From Bisporella sp. PMI_857 (taxonomy: Eukaryota > Ascomycota > Leotiomycetes > Helotiales > Helotiaceae), in the NCBI GenBank assembly GCA_021307315.1, contig JAJSPD010000030.1, forward strand, positions 248,001 through 312,000: a DNA stretch of 64,000 bases, written 5' to 3'. Position 1 is the first letter of the stretch, and every line of letters starts with the position of its first letter. The position numbers were made by a program, and so were the translations under genes. The notes under the pieces were generated by a model. That model saw only the letters and a program-made list of their open reading frames with translations. It was not told the DNA's origin and did no database searches. Shown piece by piece: positions 57,660 through 64,000 of the stretch.

Positions 57660-60634
57660 TAGACTCAATGACCTCATATTTGCGCTTACCTCGAATGATA
57701 AGATAAAAAGTTAACATTGGATCGTTTAATGCTAAGAGTTGTTGCTCAATCGTAGGTACAATTACAAAAGAGCCTGGATCGGTAAGTGTCTGGCGAGGAT
57801 TGTTAGCTCAACGAAGAGGGATCACGTTCATCAAATGGTAATATTTCCCTAACGCAACAATAATTAAGAAGCAGAGGACTCTTGCCGCGTGATGGAAAGC
57901 CGGACCGCGCTTGTATCAAAGAAAACCTCGCTTAAAAAGGGGTACGAATCCGCCAAGAAATGCTTTCCCGAAGAATGGTACCCAAGACCCACGGACAATT
58001 CTAGATCCGTAGGAAGGACCTTGAAAGCAAGTTCCAGAGCTATGCAATTTACTGAGAAATATGAGCAATAAGATGAAGAACTGATGACAATAAGTGGTTA
58101 CGCTTCAGAATGGTAACTAAGAAGCAGTACATGCCTGTCGCTTTATTTTCAAGATTTGCCATTCAATTTCGGCAGTTTGCCATTACTATGCCGACTATAG
58201 TTAATCACATGACAAACCTTACCACAATGACCGGCGGCAGCGCTTATGATGGGTCTGCACATCATCTAAACCGTTGTTTCTTCCTAGCTGTTCACATAGT
58301 GAAACGCAAATAAGATAATTTGATGGAAAAGTTGGCCTACTAGCTTTAGGCCAACTGAGATACAATTCCTGAAAATTGAGCAGATGGGTTTGTCTTGGGA
58401 AGATAACGGAAGAATAAATTAAATGCATGAAAACACTGAACCTACCTAAATGTTTGCATCCCACAGAATTTGGTTATCGCCTCTTCATCTAAAGCAAACT
58501 AGGAGCTTTTGTCACCATAGAAGTATTTCACCGCCTCTGTCCTGATAAACAAATATAGGAAACGTATTCAGCTGCATTTTCATGAGACACCTGCACCTCT
58601 AATTGGTGGCCTAGTTCTGATCAGCCATTGTCTGAACTGTGGGACTGCCACGGTGCTGCGTTTAATTCGCTTCACGTTTCCCTGCCCCTTGTTTCCTCCT
58701 CCCCGCCCTCTCCTCTTTTATTTCCCTAGAGACCTCCTTCACTGGTAATCCACCATTAGACGGGTTTTTTACCTGTTCCCAACAGTTCTGCATAAATATC
58801 CCCTCCTTCTCAGCTTCCTTCGCCATTGTAGTCAGCCTCTTCCTGGTCCGATCTACCATCGACTGAGAGCACAGGGTTGCAACCATCTTTGCCCTTCATT
58901 GTACACTTATTGGGAAGCTTCACATCATGCAAAGTAGCTTCGTCTCTATCTATTTCTTGTAATGCTCTAATATACTACAGTTTAATTACGTTTTGTGGTT
59001 GTAGAAGTGAAGTAAGATCACGCTCAAACTAACTAGAATTTTGATGTTGCATGTTTTCAAGTGCAAAGGAGAAAGCTATATTATTCGATTATTTATTTGT
59101 ATCACCTGGGTTTTTCTTTAAGTTACTCTAGCAGGTAGCTCTTGATGTACTCGATTTAATCTTTTGTTATACAATGCCCTGTACAAAAGCACCTATATTT
59201 TCGGTTTGCTTATCATTTAAGAACAAAACGTACACTTTTAGTTGAATAACAACACTTATATATCACATGGATAGTAGGATCGAAGCATTAATGTGTTTTC
59301 AGGTTGTACTGTAACGCGGCAGCCCCTCCAACGAACATAAGAATTTAGGTCGATATTGTTAACTCTTAACAGCTAAATATTGTTTAAATAGAACAGTGCT
59401 CGATATTTAATGTAGCGACAAAAAATGTCAGTGTGGCTAGAATAGAGCAAATATGATAAATCAGTAATGTATTAAAGTTTCTTTTGGAAAACCCATGACA
59501 GTGATATATGCGAATTAGTTGGTAATTGGCATAAGGCTTCTAGCGCCTTGAAATAACCTACAGAGTATGGCCAGTTACACTTCTACTTCCAGAGTTATTT
59601 AGAACACTTGTAAATGACCTTAACTTGGGACAGAATCGAGCAGAATATGCCATGCGTGGCGTATACTAAAATGCATTAGATCGCATGCGATAATAATTTC
59701 GGCCGAAGGTCAGATAGAAAGCTTGCCAATGATTGAATGTGAACTTTGAGGCGGAGTGATTTGGCAAGGCATCTTTTGTGATGCCCCACAAAAAGATGTA
59801 TCCTCGGCTCTGAAAACTTAACATAACCTCATCATCTCTTGTCAACAATTTCTCAACCGTTTGAAAACTTTATGAATCGATCTACACGGCAATATCTTGT
59901 TACCCTACCCTGAATATCACAAAGTGCAAACACTTGAGCCCGGCTGGTTGAAAGCTGGCGAAATTAGATTTCCAGGATCCTCATTTTCACAGCTCGGCAG
60001 ACTGTCATTGCTTTGCCCTCTTACAATGTCGGTCATGCGATAGTTTATATATGCCCCGCCTTAATTGAGTGCCTAATCGGGGCTTCAAGGGCCTCATGGC
60101 TCTGCTAACACAGAGATCATTGCATATCATGTTTTCGCACACAAAGTCTGTTGCGCCTTCAAGGAGCCTTACCAGCACAGCCCCCCTCCAAAAAGCATGC
60201 TCGTAATATAGCGCGTCTTGTGCTTGAGACGACATAAAACTTTAGTAATAAGTAACGAACTTCGTTTCATAAGATTTGGTTCTGATTCGTTGCATCTACT
60301 CGACGTGTGCCGCATCACGATCATGTCGTTCTTGAGGAGCCTTTCGAGCTCTCAACTATGTGGCTGTGGGGCACCAAGGCTGTTGGTTCTGTTCTCAAGG
60401 AGGAGGTAGGTGGCGAGCACGGCTCATACATAAAACCATGATGCACCTGAGCCGTTTCTTTCTGTGAAGTCCTGCTTGGTTATTTTTGACCCAACGATGT
60501 GTGAGGCTGCCTCGAATTATTATGCTAAACCAATGATTACCCAGTGAAGTCATGAACTTGAACTACGTTTCAAGACCCAGTCTATCTTACATCAATCAAC
60601 AAACAGTGCTGTAGAGTAATATCACGTCGCCAAG
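57660..60634. other. 3-kb AT-rich intergenic region
   Basis: No gene, tRNA or element recognised. Open frames of 60-80 codons are scattered on both strands without domains or splice logic. The stretch may contain old, RIP-eroded repeat sequence, but I cannot show this. Confidence 0.4.
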
Positions 60635-63450
60635 ATGGTAGCAGTTTCGAGAATGCCTAGGGACGGACCGCTAGAATGGCCTGACGCAAAAATCGAAAGC
60701 AATCAACATTTGGGCTTTGGATATTCATTACCAAACAAACGCGCAACACATCGGACAACTCTTAACTTACTATTAGCAACTCCAAAGGACACTACATCTG
60801 TATCTAAGTTGAGTTCTTCAGCAAGGAGTGGCATAGAGCCGAATCAAGCATTTTTTCGGCAGCCAGCCACCTCTATAGGTCCGGACGAACGTTTTGCTTC
60901 TGAATCGAGCTTTGCTACCAGTAACGTCCAAGTATCTCAATCCTCGCCAGTAATAAATTCTTGTTCCACATCATCTGGTTCTTCTCCTCAGTCATCAGAC
61001 ATATCATACATAAATGAGTCCGGGAATATGCGGAGCTTAGATATTATGGCCAGCCAAAAAGCACCTCGATGCTCATCATTACCAACGACACAGATCCATA
61101 CCTCGATAATAGAACCACAGCCGGCTGATGCTGAGGAGCAGTTTTTGTTGGAGGGTCAGAATGGATTCGTCTTCAACTTCGTCCTACCCCCTGGGGCCTC
61201 TGACGAGCTTGCCAACAATACAAAAGTTGGACGCTCTTCCCCATCCGCCAGCGGCCAGCACTCGGATGAGTCGAATTTGAAGCAGTTGAACTGGATGTTG
61301 TATCAACCCCCTAAAGAGTTACTCAGCATCCAGAATACTCCATCTGCTGAGCTCGAGAGTATCCTTGCCCCTTCAATCCAGCGAATAAAAGAACACCAAG
61401 AAAGATTAGAAATGCAGGATGCAACAACACGAGCGGATATGACTATCTCGAGACTTGCAGAAACTACGCCTCGTTTCCCAAGAAGACCGAAACCTGTGAG
61501 TATTCAGGATTTGAATTTTGATCAGCTGGTCTAATCTTAGAACAGATTGTTATTAATGAAACAATGGACCCTCTTTGTGCGTCATATGAACGACAACAAG
61601 ATAGCGTGGGGGATGAGGGCACCCCCTCAATAACACTAAATGACACTGAATCCTGCCCTTTAAGTCTAGTTGGCCCCAATCACTCAGATGATGCTGCTCT
61701 AGCGCTTACCACTCTGCCTTCGGCAAATAGAAAGGCATTTCGCGGGTTTAGCGCGATGTTCAAATGGAAACATAAATCAAAGGAGAGATCAAACTTCCCA
61801 GACATAATAACGGAATCGACTGCGCCACAGCCTACTATAGAACGAAATCTTCCATCAGCAGGATCTTGGATCCCTGAGGAAGAGTCAACAAAAGTTAATG
61901 TTATCCTGTCAGTTAGGTTTGAATTAATTTACTTCCTTCACTAACTTGTAACAGAGAATGTGTCTCATGTCTCGAGGACTTTGCACCAGGCGAATTGATC
62001 AAATTATTGTGCCATAGCTATTGTACGACCTGTTTTCAGAGACTCATAAAGTCAGTTGCGCTTGGAGCATCTATCACCTGGAGCTAATGTATTTAGAAAT
62101 GCCCTCGAGTCAGAAGCGCACTGGCCAGCAAAATGTTGCTTGAATCTCATCCCCCCTGCCACAATATTATCTAACATTGACAATAAATCAAAAATACTGT
62201 TCAAACAACGCGAGACTGAATGGGCGATACCGGTGGGAGATCGAATATATTGTTCGAGACGAACATGTGGCGCCTGGGTGAATCCAAAGTATGTTAATGA
62301 GTCGTCTAATAGTGCGAAATGTGGTAAATGTGGACACAAAACATGTAGCATGTGCCGCGGTGACTTTCACGGTGGACGTGATTGTCCACAAGACAGGGGA
62401 ATTCAGGCCACGCTCGAGCTTGCTGAAGTTGAGGGCTGGAAACGATGCTACAGTTGTCATGCTTTGGTAGAACACAATCAAGGATGTCGTCATATGACTT
62501 GCCGATGCAGAGCGCAGTTCTGCTATATCTGTTCAGCTCGATGGCGAACATGCACCTGTACCGATGCTGATCTTAGAAACATCACTCGGGTAACTGAGAT
62601 TCGACGACAGAATCAAGAAGCTCAGTTCGCACTAGCAGCAGCAGAAGCTCTTCAGATAGCACAAAGAGAAGCTACGGAAGCAGAACGAAGAGCTAGGATC
62701 GAAGAAGAAGAACGGCAAATTCTACTCGAAGTCGATAACTTTATTCGCGAAGAAGACGAGCGTGCAGCGAGAGAAGCGGAGGCAGCACGAATTGCAGTCC
62801 AGGCTGAGAGACAAAAACAAGAAGAACAGCGACTTGCTGCTATTCATGCTCGCTTCCAGTCACTCATCCAAGAGTTTGAGTTACTTGATGCTGTACAGAA
62901 AATTCTTCTCAGTGAGCGTCACGAGCGCGAAATCCAGGTACTGCAAACGGACAGCAAAAATAAACTGAACGCTCTATCGATCAAGCACCAGTCTGAAACT
63001 ACTCAACAAAAGCGCAATTCTAAATCAATAATTGCGGAGTTTGAATGCAAGTTCCGGCTCGAATATGAGACGCGACTAGCAGAAGAACGCCAGCGGGAAG
63101 ACAAATACCTTGATGAACTCCGAAAATACTGGGCTGGGCATCTGGACGGTGAGCACAAAATCAGAAGTGCTTATAACGAGTTGCAGGCTGAGCGGACCAG
63201 AGATTTTCGCCACTGGTATTCATATAGGAGAGCCCAACGGCGAGCATTAGAAGATACAGCGGAGAAGAAGAAGTGTTCTGAAGCAGAGCGCCAGGTCCTT
63301 GAACTTAGAGCTGCGCGTTTACAGATCAGATCAGAGGCTATTGAGTGGAGAAAACGCAAAAGGAGCGAGTCGATTTGGTTTGACCTTGTATCGGAGGAAA
63401 GGAAGGCGATGCTCGAAGAGTTGCAAGTTGAGGAATATTCAAAGTTATGA
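60635..63450 (+). CDS. RBR-type E3 ubiquitin ligase with long coiled coil
   Basis: Transfers ubiquitin from E2 through a RING2 cysteine to substrates. Exons 60635-61495, 61546-61907, 61955-62050 and 62097-63450 give 890 residues. Residues 1-~400 are Ser/Thr/Pro-rich and disordered. RING1 starts at ~410 (ECVSCLEDFAPGELIKLLCH, SYCTTCFQRL) and is split by an intron. The IBR reads IYCSRRTCGAWVNP, AKCGKCGHKTCSMCRGDF and HGGRDCPQD. RING2 reads CYSCHALVEHNQGCRHMTCR, in which Cys575 of HMTC is the expected catalytic residue, then CRAQFCYICSARWRTCTC. From ~610 a Glu/Arg/Gln-rich coiled coil (ALQIAQREATEAERRARIEE) continues to near the end. Such RBR proteins with C-terminal coiled coils occur as families in Leotiomycetes; the substrate is unknown. 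Confidence 0.88.
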
Positions 63451-64000
63451 TTGCTGAAGTCATATGTAACTCGAAAGTCCCCTACCCCTTGCTTCGTTTC
63501 CTCTTCTCAAGCCTAGGAAAGCGCCTTCTGCATATTTTCCGAAAGCTTGATTGTATAATGTCATTTTTGGGGGCTTTTTTATATTAAGCCTCTTAATCTG
63601 AGAGATTGTTACTGTCCTGCTTCTCAAGACTTGTATTTACTCCAATTTCCACCATCACGTCTATTTTTCCCACATCATATTATGTTGCTTAGAACCGTGC
63701 TGCATTTCTCGGGAAATTGTTACGGCTGCCTATATTTGACATTCTTGTGTTATAGAGCATGATCGTGGTTGCACTACACGCCGGAATTATATTATCAAAA
63801 AATCTGGCCAGGCCCAACTATAAACTACCTGAAGCCCTGGCAAACACATGTCTCTACTCCGCTGTCTCTGGCATGTCATTGTATCAGCATTCACGACCCA
63901 GATTGACGCCATTAGCACGATTCAGAAGGTAGTTTAAGCAAAATTCTCTGACTGACGGGGGTGAAAGATCCTAAAGTAAAAATAAGTACGCATCTTCAGA
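63451..64000. other. 3' flank of the RBR ligase gene
   Basis: 550 bases to the window edge, no gene seen. Confidence 0.4.

Noticed and set aside
1..64000. tRNA, rRNA, CRISPR arrays, bacterial-style operons
   Set aside because: I found no cloverleaf with A/B boxes, no regularly spaced repeats and no rRNA-like sequence; eukaryotic intron structure rules out operon logic. A tRNAscan run would be needed to exclude a tRNA fully.

Overview
This is a stretch of a filamentous ascomycete (Pezizomycotina) nuclear genome. Genes are broken by many short introns of about 45-160 bases with GT-AG ends, gene spacing is moderate, and the gene families are typical of plant-associated Leotiomycetes such as the Botrytis/Sclerotinia/Rutstroemia group. 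That placement is inference from gene content; no ribosomal marker is present. I rebuilt exon structures by eye. Every intact multi-exon model that lies wholly inside the window, except where stated, closes in frame from ATG to stop.

Layout. 0-6 kb: the C-terminally cut end of a Zn2Cys6 transcription factor, a solo LTR with a 5-bp target duplication, and a 1,090-residue unrecognised protein. 8-16.9 kb: pectin methylesterase, a sterol-uptake-control (UPC2-like) Zn2Cys6 regulator, cystathionine gamma-lyase and a She3-like coiled-coil protein. 17.6-22 kb: two decayed genes (an F-box protein and a Zn2Cys6 regulator). 22-31.8 kb: a GH3 beta-glucosidase, an MFS sugar transporter and a secreted carboxylesterase. 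The first two share an upstream motif. 33-43.7 kb: a compact housekeeping block with HPM1, NOP12, DEP1, COA3 and PTA1/symplekin, arranged partly as divergent pairs. 46.8-50.5 kb: an MFS drug-type exporter and a cutinase. 50.9-57.7 kb: a degraded LINE, a cytochrome P450 pseudogene, a secreted intradiol-type dioxygenase and a decayed fragment. 60.6-63.5 kb: an RBR-type E3 ubiquitin ligase with a long coiled coil.

How the genes fit together. The accessory portions are rich in plant-polymer enzymes (pectin methylesterase, beta-glucosidase, carboxylesterase, cutinase) and transporters, and they hold nearly all pseudogenes and transposon remains. The housekeeping block is tight and intact. The most interesting local logic is at 19.6-31.8 kb. 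A beta-glucosidase and a lactose/cellodextrin-permease-like transporter carry a nearly identical 25-bp element in their upstream regions, each containing a CreA-type core. The adjacent Zn2Cys6 regulator is broken by frameshifts, so this looks like a sugar-uptake module that has lost its local regulator.
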